Shown: positions 18,901 to 26,960 of the stretch, one piece after another | Position numbering within the stretch: the stretch's first letter is position 1 | Layout: the number at the start of each line of letters is the position of its first letter | NCBI RefSeq assembly: GCF_011044495.1 | Contig: NZ_CP049143.1 | Location: 62,001 to 126,000, forward strand | Length of the DNA: 64,000 nt | Source of the DNA: Roseimicrobium sp. ORNL1 | GTDB taxonomy: Bacteria > Verrucomicrobiota > Verrucomicrobiia > Verrucomicrobiales > Verrucomicrobiaceae | Reading direction: 5' to 3' | Position numbers and translations under genes: made by a program | The notes under the pieces: model-generated | What the model was told of the DNA's origin: nothing | The model's database searches: none | What the model saw: only the letters and a program-made list of their open reading frames with translations

Positions 18901-21064
18901 TCACTCCGGTAAGCACGATTTCCCCGTCGCCCGTCTTGGTCAATGCACCATCACCGATGAGTGGAACCGCAAGCGTGGCTACAAGTCCTTCATCGATTCG
19001 GAACTCCGCTCCACCGGCCGCCAGTGACAAGGATCCACCACCATTGCTTTCGGTCAGGAAATAGCCACCCGTGCTGAAATGCAGCCCACGAATGGTATGG
19101 GTGCCGTCCACCTCGACCGTGCCGGAACTCCCGCTGAATACCGCGGTCAGCTCAGCCCACAGCGCCTGACCAAGGCCATCGCCATTCGTCCAGTTGTAGT
19201 CCGTCGCATTCCATGTGCCGCTCCCCCCATGAACCACGCCGTCCAGAGGTGGCCCCACGCCATCCCAGAACTGAAGACCCGTGTAGTCGGCAAACAAATT
19301 AACCTGATGTGCCGCAGACGTATCCACCGTGATGTTATAACCCGCCAGGAGATTGCCAAGAGTGAGACCTTGATCCACCAGCGCTCCATCGTAGTTCATG
19401 AGCCGGTATGGAACGCCAGCGACAAATCCACCGGCATCGGTGACGTTAAGAACCCCATCCAACACCAGGTTTCCCGTGGAACCCGAACCATTCAGATCGG
19501 CTACCACATCGATGAGATCGCTGTTCACACCGGAAACACCCAGTTCGAAGTCCAGCTGTGATCCGTTGTTCAAGGCCAGTTCTCCCATGGTCAGCGTGCC
19601 GGGACTGTTACCCGCAGCAAGGATCCCACCATCCGCCACCGTAACTGCCCCGATGATGGAACCGGAACCGCTCAGCGTGCCCCCGCTGTGGACCGTGGTC
19701 GCAGAGTTGATCGAACCATTCACGCTCAGGACGCCACCATTGATCGTCGTGGTTCCGTTATAGGTGTTCACGCCCGTGAGCGTCAGCATGCCTGTGCCCG
19801 TAGTGCCCCCGTCCTGGGTGAACGTGCCCGTACCGCTGATGATGCCTCCATAGGTCAGAACATCGCTGTTGTTGAAAACCAGCGCGCCATCATTGGTTAT
19901 ATTGCCCGAGATGGAACCCGTGGCACCGCCGTCGCCGATCTGAAGGGCACCCGCATTGATGGTGGTGACACCGCCCAAGGTACTATCCCCGGTGAGGGTG
20001 AGCGTGCCGACGCCCTGCTTGGTGAGTGTACCGCTGCCGGTGATATCACCATCCAAGCCAATATCCGTGCTCACATCGAAGACCAGCGAGGCATCGTTGA
20101 ACACATCACCAACGATGCTGCCCATCGCTCCACCGGCGCCAATTTGCAGGATGCCGTTCTGAATCGTCGTGCCGCCCGTATAAGTGTTGGCCCCCGTTAG
20201 TATGGTTTTGCCACTGCCAAGCTGATACACTTTCGTGCTTCCCGAAATCAATACCGCCGCGCCTGTCGAGGCACCATTCGCACTGAAGTAGTAGTCGGCA
20301 TTGTTGTGGTTGAAGTTCAGCACCGCCGTGCCCTCGCCTCCATGGACGTTATAGACATTGAGCACCCCCGCCGCACCGCCCGCGCCAATGTTCAGGATTC
20401 CTGTGCCCCCCGCCCACCTGCCAAGTGTCACTTGCTCTGCCATGTTCACCGTGCCGCCGTTCTGGATGTTCAGCGTGCCCGTGCTGCCCCCGGTGGCGTC
20501 TCCCACCACAAGCAAGCTGTCGTTCGTCCAGGTAGAACCGGGCCCATCCACCGTCACTGTTGCGGTTGATCCTGTAGATCTGGCGATTAAAGCATGCGAC
20601 GCATTCGTAACCGTGCCGCCAAGGAGGATGTTCAGAGTGGCCGTCCCTCCCGTCGAGGAACCTATATCAAACCCACTCGGAAAGCCGCTGGCTTTGGTGT
20701 TCGCCCATACCGCAGAGGGCCCCACCACGTTCACCGTGCCGCCACCTCCTGACAGACCATCTCCTAAGATAAAGTTACTCGTGAAAGCAGCACCAGTAAT
20801 AACGGCCGTACCTTGGCTTACGCGCGTGTCCGTGTTTGTGTCAGGCACAACCCCATTTGACCACCTGGTGGGATCCGACCAGAGAGCGGTGACGTTATCC
20901 TTCCAGTAGACCCCGAATATGAGTTGTTGAGCGGAAGCCTGGGTGGAGGTCAATAACAGCAAGAGGAACCCAACGCTGAACACCGAGGACAGACGGCTCC
21001 GGAAAAGAATCCGCCAAATGGAATGCATTGGAGCAAAAGGCGAATGGCATGGATTCATAAGCAT
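15983..21064 (-). CDS. Giant autotransporter (type Va) with PATR and T5SS/PEP-CTERM-type passenger repeats
   Basis: 1693 residues from the ATG at 21064, preceded by a weak AGCAGG; ATGs at 21058 and 21028 are alternatives. The long N-terminus ends in a signal peptide (FLLLLLTSTQASAQ). The passenger is a long beta-helix built of Gly/Thr/Asn-rich units of two kinds: autotransporter-associated strand repeats (GANTYTGGTTIQNGILQIG, GVNTYNGTTTINGGVLSVN) and T5SS-type repeats (GTLNIQNGGTVNMAEQVTLG, ATLNILLGGTVTN). A Pro/Ala-rich linker leads to a C-terminal beta-barrel of about 275 residues beginning WNAWMQGSG and ending in VSVNWMF, the terminal Phe recognised by the BAM machinery. Known role of the class: outer-membrane translocation of its own passenger. 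What the passenger binds is unknown. Confidence 0.92.
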   Translation of the reverse strand: MLMNPCHSPFAPMHSIWRILFRSRLSSVFSVGFLLLLLTSTQASAQQLIFGVYWKDNVTALWSDPTRWSNGVVPDTNTDTRVSQGTAVITGAAFTSNFILGDGLSGGGGTVNVVGPSAVWANTKASGFPSGFDIGSSTGGTATLNILLGGTVTNASHALIARSTGSTATVTVDGPGSTWTNDSLLVVGDATGGSTGTLNIQNGGTVNMAEQVTLGRWAGGTGILNIGAGGAAGVLNVYNVHGGEGTAVLNFNHNNADYYFSANGASTGAAVLISGSTKVYQLGSGKTILTGANTYTGGTTIQNGILQIGAGGAMGSIVGDVFNDASLVFDVSTDIGLDGDITGSGTLTKQGVGTLTLTGDSTLGGVTTINAGALQIGDGGATGSISGNITNDGALVFNNSDVLTYGGIISGTGTFTQDGGTTGTGMLTLTGVNTYNGTTTINGGVLSVNGSINSATTVHSGGTLSGSGSIIGAVTVADGGILAAGNSPGTLTMGELALNNGSQLDFELGVSGVNSDLIDVVADLNGSGSTGNLVLDGVLNVTDAGGFVAGVPYRLMNYDGALVDQGLTLGNLLAGYNITVDTSAAHQVNLFADYTGLQFWDGVGPPLDGVVHGGSGTWNATDYNWTNGDGLGQALWAELTAVFSGSSGTVEVDGTHTIRGLHFSTGGYFLTESNGGGSLSLAAGGAEFRIDEGLVATLAVPLIGDGALTKTGDGEIVLTGVNTYAGGTTVRFGTLTIDGGSISHPDSGVYVGSVSGDNGVLNIRNGGSVLSLNGIIGFQTGSVGTVTVTGVGSTWSDGGDLTVGAWGTGTLNVENGGKVNVNAGAGVLYLGSSAGSSGVLNIGKGASAGVLNAAEVQGVVLDAAVLNFNHTEADYYFTKDGTSTGAPVLITGSTQVHYIGSGQTTLAGVNTYTGATYVNAGTLNVIGSIANTGLHLAGGKFSPGNVGTVQAVTVASLSLTGGGVLMDLADGGVSDHITVTDGLASLTAPTLFTFNNLGTQQFQIHPLIDGLDASHPWDLNLLSAIGAEGRFLLNQDQTQLYYAYFEGGVISGPLIENDFPTATPLNADFLLNGRVRTASLFRSNTVKSLIFNSGSSLKVFNTLTVTDGNFTVNGGRASINGGQILVPGDFHKNGGGTLVTNTVLQIGGSANIHQGALFVNGTFEAGRVNVFRGGLLGGSGVILGDVFNSGTVAPGNSPGTLTIIGNYTQRKSSTLQIEIASEKVFDRLVVSGTARVDGTLDIRNYRGSTLSYGQQVPFLQAGRIVGTFDEILMPEDDLFRGRFINAGHIGILLVAPTSYTLVAETPNQTRVAHALDRWIGIEDGDIGALTLALDLLTAEQYPAAFEAIMPGYYEAALSTGIELSQSQGQMLFQQLSSRRLGMKPPASAPAAPAAPVSAKGTKNVAPVQPQVAITQAPQWNAWMQGSGLFSEGGLSLNPGEDFESGTFMVGADFAVGEHVSLGLFASYQEGWGDYDHGGDTDLESVRFGGYATFDYEGFYASGAVGGGTTDYSVKRAIEWATLDRTARSDPDGTEFFTLLGTGYDFHAGNFTFGPSLSAQYTKLQVDEFTESGADTLDLRVRDAEEESLRTYLGGRIAYTLKVSERLTVIPELRAFWEHEFLQGGERMNAALNGGSGPDFSYVTEEPGKDAMYVGVGLNFLMGEILTTSVYYHANFGRNDDAQHTVSVSVNWMF

Positions 21065-21205
21065 AAGGAGCCTGCTTTTCCTCTCCACCAAAGAGCTTGG
21101 AGAAGATGTATCTAAAAATCATCACAAACATAAAATCGTGCAAAAAGTCAATTTTTATACTTTGTCGCGCAATTGGATAAATAATGATTTGTCGATGCAT
21201 CTGCC

Positions 21206-23071
21206 CTAAGCGCCAACAACCCCTACATCCAGCATGTGCTCCACCTGTTCATTCCTGAACTGCTGCGTGTACAGGGCATGGTAGTGCCCGTGGGCGGTCA
21301 TCAGTTCGCCATGCGTGCCGCTTTCCACAATGCGGCCTTTCTCGATAACTAGAATGCGATCCGCTCCGCGAATCGTGGAGAGACGGTGGGCGATGACGAA
21401 GCTGATACGGCCCTCGAAGATGGCCTTGAGCCCCTGCTGGATGAGCTGCTCCGTCTCCGTGTCGATGGAGGAGGTGGCCTCGTCCATGATGAAAATACGC
21501 GGATCCGCCAGCAGCGCCCTGGCGAAGGATACGAGCTGCTTCTGCCCGGTAGAGAGTCGGTTTCCTCCCTCACCCACGTCGGTGTCATAGCCCTTCTCCA
21601 GGGCACGGATGAAGCTGTCCGCATTCACGCTTCGGGCAGCTGCCTCCACCTCGGCATCGGTCGCATCCAGCCTGCCATAGCGGATGTTCTCCCGCACGGT
21701 GCCACTGAAGAGGTGAGGCCCCTGGAGCACGATACCGAGATTGGAATGGTACCACTCCAGGCTGCGGTCGCGGAGATCCCGTCCATTCACCAGGATACGC
21801 CCGCCCGTGGGCTCGTAGAATCGCGCGGCGAGGTTCACGATGGTGCTCTTCCCTCCGCCACTCGCCCCTACCAGAGCAATGGTCTGGCCAGCCTCCACCG
21901 TGAGGTTAAAGTCCTGCAACACCGGCTCTCCCGTCTGGTAGGAGAAGTCCACGTGATCAAAGGTCACGCTGCGGATCTCCCGTTCGTATCCGTCCGGCGC
22001 CACATCTACAGGCCGGTCAGGACGATCCCACTCGCGCAGTCGCACCTGCACCTCCTCGTGATCGCGGATCTCCGGCATGGTGGCCAGCAGGCTCAGCACG
22101 CGCTCACCCGCAGCCTGCGCACCCTGCATCTGCACCAGCGTCTGCGCGATCTGGTTGATGGGGTTGAAGAACTGACCGGCATAGAAGATGAACGCCACCA
22201 GCGTCCCCAGACTCAGGGAGCCGCTCAACACATCCGCACCGCCACGCCACAGGGCAATGCCCGCGGCCACGCTACCCAGGGTGAGCACGATGGGAATGTA
22301 CACCGCGGACTGCAGGGCGTTCTGGATGGAGACGCCATACATCTGGGTGGACAGCACCTCGAACTCCCGCTGGTTCTCGCTTTCCCGTACGAGCGACTTC
22401 GTGGTGCGCAGGCCCTGCAGTTCCTCGGCGTAAGAGGCGGTGATCATGGAGTTGTACTTCCTCGTCTCACGTGAACTGAGGAGCAGCTTCTTCTGAAACA
22501 CCGCACTCACCCACACCAGCGGCGGCACGACCGAGAGCACCAGCAGGCCCAGCAGCGGCTGCATGATCACCATCACCACAGCGATGATGAACACGAGACA
22601 CACGGCCCAGAGCACATCCAGCGTGCCCCACGCGATGATGCGGGCCAGCTTGTCACAGTCGGAGGTCAGCCTGGAAATCAACCAGCCGGTGGGCCGATGG
22701 TCAAAATAGGCAAACTCCAGCTCCTGGAGCTTCTTGAAGCACTCCTGCCGGATGTCGTGGCTCATGTTGTTGGAGAGCCCGCCTGCCGCGTTGATGAACA
22801 TCCATACCCCGATGGAAAGCGCGAGGGCCACCACGAAGTACACGGTCGCATAGGGCCACAGGTTTACCTGCTGTTGCTGCTGCTGGGCCACGGCATCTAC
22901 TGTCCAGCGGGTCACCAGGGCGAAGCTGGCATCGCAGATGGCGATGCCCACCGCAGCGATGGCCAGAGGAGTCAACAGCCGCTTGTAGGGCAGCGCATGG
23001 CGGAACACGCGGCCCCAAAGCTTGAGATCAAGCTTCTCACTGAAGACATCTTCCTGAGGTTCGTTTTTCAT
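21206..23071 (-). CDS. ABC exporter half-transporter with consensus Walker B (heterodimer partner)
   Basis: 621 residues: six-helix type I exporter membrane domain (about 25-345) fused to an ATPase domain (about 365-610). Walker A GASGGGKS 402-409, signature LSTGQ 506-510 (Ser-Thr-Gly instead of LSGGQ), Walker B IFIMDE with D530-E531, H-loop AHRLS. A run of six glutamines (63-68) lies in the first extracytoplasmic loop. Its start overlaps the stop of the preceding ABC gene by 4 bp (ATGA), so the two are co-translated. Together with the partner it should form a heterodimeric MsbA/BmrCD-like exporter of lipids, drugs or peptides. The export substrate cannot be read from sequence. Confidence 0.93.
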   Translation of the reverse strand: MKNEPQEDVFSEKLDLKLWGRVFRHALPYKRLLTPLAIAAVGIAICDASFALVTRWTVDAVAQQQQQQVNLWPYATVYFVVALALSIGVWMFINAAGGLSNNMSHDIRQECFKKLQELEFAYFDHRPTGWLISRLTSDCDKLARIIAWGTLDVLWAVCLVFIIAVVMVIMQPLLGLLVLSVVPPLVWVSAVFQKKLLLSSRETRKYNSMITASYAEELQGLRTTKSLVRESENQREFEVLSTQMYGVSIQNALQSAVYIPIVLTLGSVAAGIALWRGGADVLSGSLSLGTLVAFIFYAGQFFNPINQIAQTLVQMQGAQAAGERVLSLLATMPEIRDHEEVQVRLREWDRPDRPVDVAPDGYEREIRSVTFDHVDFSYQTGEPVLQDFNLTVEAGQTIALVGASGGGKSTIVNLAARFYEPTGGRILVNGRDLRDRSLEWYHSNLGIVLQGPHLFSGTVRENIRYGRLDATDAEVEAAARSVNADSFIRALEKGYDTDVGEGGNRLSTGQKQLVSFARALLADPRIFIMDEATSSIDTETEQLIQQGLKAIFEGRISFVIAHRLSTIRGADRILVIEKGRIVESGTHGELMTAHGHYHALYTQQFRNEQVEHMLDVGVVGA

Positions 23072-25032
23072 CGGCTGGCAGGGAAAGGAGTTGAGGTCGG
23101 GGCAGTAGTGGCTGCGGGGGCGGCTGTGGCGAGTCGCTCGTCTTCGAGGATCTCTTCCTGGGCCGCGTTTTGAATGGTCCAGAGGCGTCGATAGAGCCCC
23201 TCTTGTTTCAGAAGGTCCTCGGGGCGGCCTTCCTGGATGATGCGGCCCTTGTCGAGCACGATGACGCGGTCAGCATGGGCCAGGGTGGAGAGCCTGTGGG
23301 CGATCACCAGCGTGGTGCGCTGGCCGTGGCGGCTGAGCAGCGCGTGCAGGATATTGGCCTCCGTCTCCGCATCCACCGCGCTCAGCGCATCGTCCAGCAG
23401 CAGCACCGGCGTTTCCCGCAAGAGAGCGCGAGCCAGGGCCACACGCTGACGCTGACCACCAGAGAGCGTGACTCCGCGCTCACCTACCAGGGTTCCATAG
23501 TCGGCGGAGAAGGTGTTGATGGTATCGTGGATGTCCGCCAGTCTCGCCGCCTCCTGGATTTCCTCCTTGGCCGCGCCATCGCGTCCCAGGCGGATGTTCT
23601 CGCCGATCGTCTTGGAGAACAGGAAGGGCTCCTGCATCACCACGCTGAACTGCGAACGCACCCACTGGCGATCCAGCGTGGTGAGTTCCTGACCATCGAG
23701 GTGGATGGAGCCGGAGCGATAGTCATAGAGCCGCAGCAGCAGGTGCATGATGGTGGATTTCCCGGAACCCGAGGGTCCCAGGATCGCCAGCGTTTCACCC
23801 GGCCGCACCGTGAAGCTGATACCGTTCAGCGCCGCGCTCTTGCCATCGTGGTCGAACACCAGATCCCGCGCCTCGATCCCGCCCCGGAAGGGCTCGGGAT
23901 GCACTCCGGCGGGCTCCGGCTTGCTTTCCTCCGGCTCGCTGAGGATCTCGCCCATGCGGTTCAGTGCCACGGTGGCCTTGCCCAGATCCGTGAGCGTGCG
24001 TCCCATCTGGCGCACCGGCCAGAGGAGCATGTTCAGGAACATGATGAAGGCGAACAACGTGCCCACGGTCAGCGTCCCCTGGGAGATGAACCACGCCCCG
24101 GCAATGAGGACGATGCCCTGCTGGATGAGCACAATGAGATCGGAGGTGGACCAGTACCACGCCATGAGGCGCAACAGGCGCAGGCTCCGATCCCGATAGA
24201 GCTTGTTGGGTGCTGCAAACTTGTCGATCTCAAAGCTCTGTCGCGCAAAAGCCCGCACCACGCGCAGGCCGGTCAGGTTCTCCTGCACCACGCGAGTCAC
24301 CTGGCCTTCTGCCTCATCCACTTCGCGGAAAAGGTGTTTCACCCGCCCTACATAGATGTAGCCGAAGAGCACGATCGGCACCACAAGGACGAGGGAGAGC
24401 GCTGTCATGCGGCCATCCAGCAGCAGCATCACCGGCAGGGCCGTGAGCAGCAGCAGGATGGCATTGCTGATGTCCACCACCTGGGTGGAGAGTGCCAGGC
24501 GCAGGGTTTCCACATCCGAGGTGCAGCGCTGGATCAGATCGCCTGTCTCGGCGTGGTCATGGTACCGCGTGGGCAAGCGCTGCAGATGGTCATACAGCCG
24601 GTCCTTCAGCCGCCGGACAATGCCATCCGAGGCCTGCGCGGCAAACCTGCCCTTCAGGTAGCTGAAGATGCCAGCAAGCACCGTCAGCCCCACCATGACG
24701 AGCGCCGGCAACCACAGATGGGCGCGCACGAGTTCCGGCCCACCCATCCAGGAGACCAACAGGCCCGAGAGCTCCGCCTCCGGCGCCGCCTTGGCCGCCG
24801 TCACTCCGGGCAGCACCCCGGAAGTCAGGGCAAAGTCGATCGTCGCACTGCCCACGAGCGGGATGAGGTAGTTGATAGCCGTGAAGACCAGCAACGCAGC
24901 AATGGCCAGCGCATACTGGCTGCGGAAACCTTGCATGAGGCTCCAGAGCAGAGCCGCAGGTGCCAGCTTGGGAGTTCCTTGCGTTTTCGGTTGGACAGGC
25001 TTCGTGGCCGGGCCACTGGATGAATTTTCCAT
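23068..25032 (-). CDS. ABC exporter half-transporter with degenerate Walker B (heterodimer partner)
   Basis: 654 residues, first gene of the ABC pair. Membrane domain about 30-350, ATPase domain about 385-630. Walker A GPSGSGKS 419-426, canonical signature LSGGQ 523-527, Walker B VLLLDD with D547 followed by D548 where the catalytic glutamate should be, H-loop AHRLS. An Asp at that position is the hallmark of the degenerate site in heterodimeric exporters such as TM287/288. The non-consensus signature that would complete this same site is in the partner (LSTGQ), so both deviations fall in one composite ATP site. The Ala/Thr-rich C-terminal tail is not conserved. A 656-bp gene-free stretch lies upstream. 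Confidence 0.93.
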   Translation of the reverse strand: MENSSSGPATKPVQPKTQGTPKLAPAALLWSLMQGFRSQYALAIAALLVFTAINYLIPLVGSATIDFALTSGVLPGVTAAKAAPEAELSGLLVSWMGGPELVRAHLWLPALVMVGLTVLAGIFSYLKGRFAAQASDGIVRRLKDRLYDHLQRLPTRYHDHAETGDLIQRCTSDVETLRLALSTQVVDISNAILLLLTALPVMLLLDGRMTALSLVLVVPIVLFGYIYVGRVKHLFREVDEAEGQVTRVVQENLTGLRVVRAFARQSFEIDKFAAPNKLYRDRSLRLLRLMAWYWSTSDLIVLIQQGIVLIAGAWFISQGTLTVGTLFAFIMFLNMLLWPVRQMGRTLTDLGKATVALNRMGEILSEPEESKPEPAGVHPEPFRGGIEARDLVFDHDGKSAALNGISFTVRPGETLAILGPSGSGKSTIMHLLLRLYDYRSGSIHLDGQELTTLDRQWVRSQFSVVMQEPFLFSKTIGENIRLGRDGAAKEEIQEAARLADIHDTINTFSADYGTLVGERGVTLSGGQRQRVALARALLRETPVLLLDDALSAVDAETEANILHALLSRHGQRTTLVIAHRLSTLAHADRVIVLDKGRIIQEGRPEDLLKQEGLYRRLWTIQNAAQEEILEDERLATAAPAATTAPTSTPFPASR

Positions 25033-25688
25033 TTCCTTGGGAGTGAAAGGTTTCTAGGCGGGACTGGGGCAAAAATAACGAACCAGCAGGAAGGATGAAT
25101 GGAGGGCAGGCGAACGAATGAATGAACGGACGAAGAGGCGACGGAAGGACAAGGAGCGAGGGCGAGAGCGGGAGAGGAAGGGCGGGAACAATCGTTCCAC
25201 GGGGAGTCTGCGAGCCGGGCAGAAGAAGGCATTCCTTCCAAGACGAGAGTCTGATTCTTTCGAGGTCGACTCGGTTTACTGGTCCTTCAGTCCGCCGCCC
25301 GCATTGGGTTTTGGGGTGGAGCAGCCCGGTCTGAAACCGGAACCGAATCTGAGTCTGGCTGGACGAATCTCGAAAAGGGACTCAGGTCAAATCAGCGAGA
25401 AGGACGCTCTCCACCCCTGGATTGTTCCAGGAGACGCCGAAGTACGGGAAGAGCATCGCGTTCATAACGCTCCCAGAGTGCCACGGGGAAGTGAGACTGG
25501 CAAGAGTTTTTCGAGACCGCCATCTACGACCGCTCGCTCGATGGGCGCTCTGGAGCCGAAGGGACGCTCACGACTCCGTCGCTGCGCACATCAGGGCAAA
25601 ATGCCCGAATCGGCCCCCTGCCGAGCCGACTTTCTTGCAATGGACGCCGGTTTCAGGCCGATTACTCTTACCCCCTGAATTCCCCTTC
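25033..25688. other. 656-bp divergent intergenic region with a purine-rich tract
   Basis: It separates the ABC operon (minus) from the HXXSHH/cytochrome operon (plus), so promoters of both must lie here; I cannot place them with confidence. About 25088-25188 is strongly G+A-rich on the plus strand, built of loose GAAGGA/GAATGAA units. An open frame at 25118-25678 gives a low-complexity Arg/Glu/Lys product with no domain and is not called. No tRNA or strong terminator was seen. Confidence 0.6.
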
Positions 25689-26960
25689 ATGAATCGCCGT
25701 CGTTTCATTCTCCAATCCCTCGGTGCCACGCTCGCACTGCCAGGTCTCACTTCGCTCAAAGCCGAAGCTGTGGGGGGCACTGCTGCCGTCCAGATGGCCA
25801 AGGGCGCAGGCATGGGAGCCCGTCGGTTTGTGGCGATTGGCAACCTGCTCGGGTTTCAGGTGAAACAGCTGTTCCCGACCACCGCGGGCGCGGCGTACGA
25901 GAAGACGACCCTGTTGGAGCCCATCTGGGACAACCGCAGTCAGATGACGGTCTATCGTGGACTGGACCACGGCGTGAAGGGCGGGCACTTCGCAGTGCAC
26001 TCCTTCCTGTCCGGCGTGTTGAATTCGGAGGCGCAGAATCGCCCCGATGGCAATGTGACCATCGACCAGTACCTCGCGGAAGAGGTAGGATTTGAGACGC
26101 GCTTCCCCTCGCTAACCGTGGGTTCCGAAGGCGGCATCCATGGTGGCTGCCAGATCGCGTGGACGAAGTCTGGCGTACGCGTACCGCCCACTACGAACCC
26201 GGCGGAACTGTTTGAGAAACTCTTCATCAGCGACTCGACGGAACGTCAAAACCGCCGTGTGCAGGAGAATCAAGTGCAGTCCTCCATTCTGGACTCCGTG
26301 AGAGAAGAGGCGAATCGCCTCTCCCGACAGGTGAACAAGGAGGACAAGGACAAGCTCGACGAGTACCTCACCTCCGTGCGTGATGTGGAGAAGCGCCTTG
26401 AACTCCGGAAGCGCTGGACCACGCAGCCCAAGCCAGCCGCGCCTTTTGACAAGCCGGCGAACCGCAACGCCGTGGAAGACCTACCGCTGCTGTATGAGCT
26501 GATCGCGCTCGCCCTGCAGTCCGACAGCACGCGCATCGCCACGCTGGAGATCGGCGGCGACTTCATGCCGCAGCACCTGGGCATCAAGAAGGACTACCAC
26601 GGTCTGTCGCACCACGGCAACGACCCCGAGTCGATCGCGGCCCTCATCACGCTGGAGAAGTACCAGCTCGAGCACTTCGGCAAATTTGTCACCCGCCTGT
26701 CCAAGTTGAACGACGGCGACCGCACCCTGCTGGACTCCACCACGGTACTCTTCGGCAGCGGCATGGGAGACGGCAACTCGCACAAGAACTCGGACCTTCC
26801 CATCATCCTCGCAGGTGGTGGCTACAAGCATGGCGAGTACCGCCAGGTGTCGCGTGAAGGCCCCAACAAGGTGCCGCTTTGCAATCTCTTCGTGGATATC
26901 GCGCAGAAGATGGGCGTGGAAACCGATCACTTCGGCAGCAGCACCGGTCGTTTCGCCTGA
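25689..26960 (+). CDS. HXXSHH (DUF1552) family protein, Tat-type signal
   Basis: 423 residues from the ATG at 25689, which begins the twin-arginine-like signal MNRRRFILQSLGATLALPG; the frame is open upstream but not protein-like. The family-defining HxxSHH is H304-G-L-S307-H-H309, and the segment VLFGSGMGDGNSHKNSDLPI further on is also typical. PF07586 proteins occur mainly in Planctomycetota, Verrucomicrobiota and myxobacteria, almost always next to DUF1592-type cytochrome proteins. Their biochemical role is not established; a metal-dependent alkaline-phosphatase-like fold has been suggested for the related DUF1501. Its TGA overlaps the ATG of the downstream cytochrome gene by one base, so the two are translationally coupled. 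Confidence 0.9.
   Translation: MNRRRFILQSLGATLALPGLTSLKAEAVGGTAAVQMAKGAGMGARRFVAIGNLLGFQVKQLFPTTAGAAYEKTTLLEPIWDNRSQMTVYRGLDHGVKGGHFAVHSFLSGVLNSEAQNRPDGNVTIDQYLAEEVGFETRFPSLTVGSEGGIHGGCQIAWTKSGVRVPPTTNPAELFEKLFISDSTERQNRRVQENQVQSSILDSVREEANRLSRQVNKEDKDKLDEYLTSVRDVEKRLELRKRWTTQPKPAAPFDKPANRNAVEDLPLLYELIALALQSDSTRIATLEIGGDFMPQHLGIKKDYHGLSHHGNDPESIAALITLEKYQLEHFGKFVTRLSKLNDGDRTLLDSTTVLFGSGMGDGNSHKNSDLPIILAGGGYKHGEYRQVSREGPNKVPLCNLFVDIAQKMGVETDHFGSSTGRFA

Noticed and set aside
21127-21151. Possible sigma-70 promoter (TTGACT at 21146-21151, TATGTT at 21127-21132, minus strand) upstream of the autotransporter
   Set aside because: The spacer is only 13 nt, too short; the region is simply AT-rich.
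23170-25023. 617-codon open frame antisense to the ABC subunit
   Set aside because: Mirror frame of a real gene with His/Gln-rich, non-globular translation.
25118-25678. 186-codon open frame in the intergenic region upstream of the HXXSHH gene
   Set aside because: Low-complexity Arg/Glu/Lys composition, no domain, no start context, and it overlaps the true start region; it is a by-product of the purine-rich tract.
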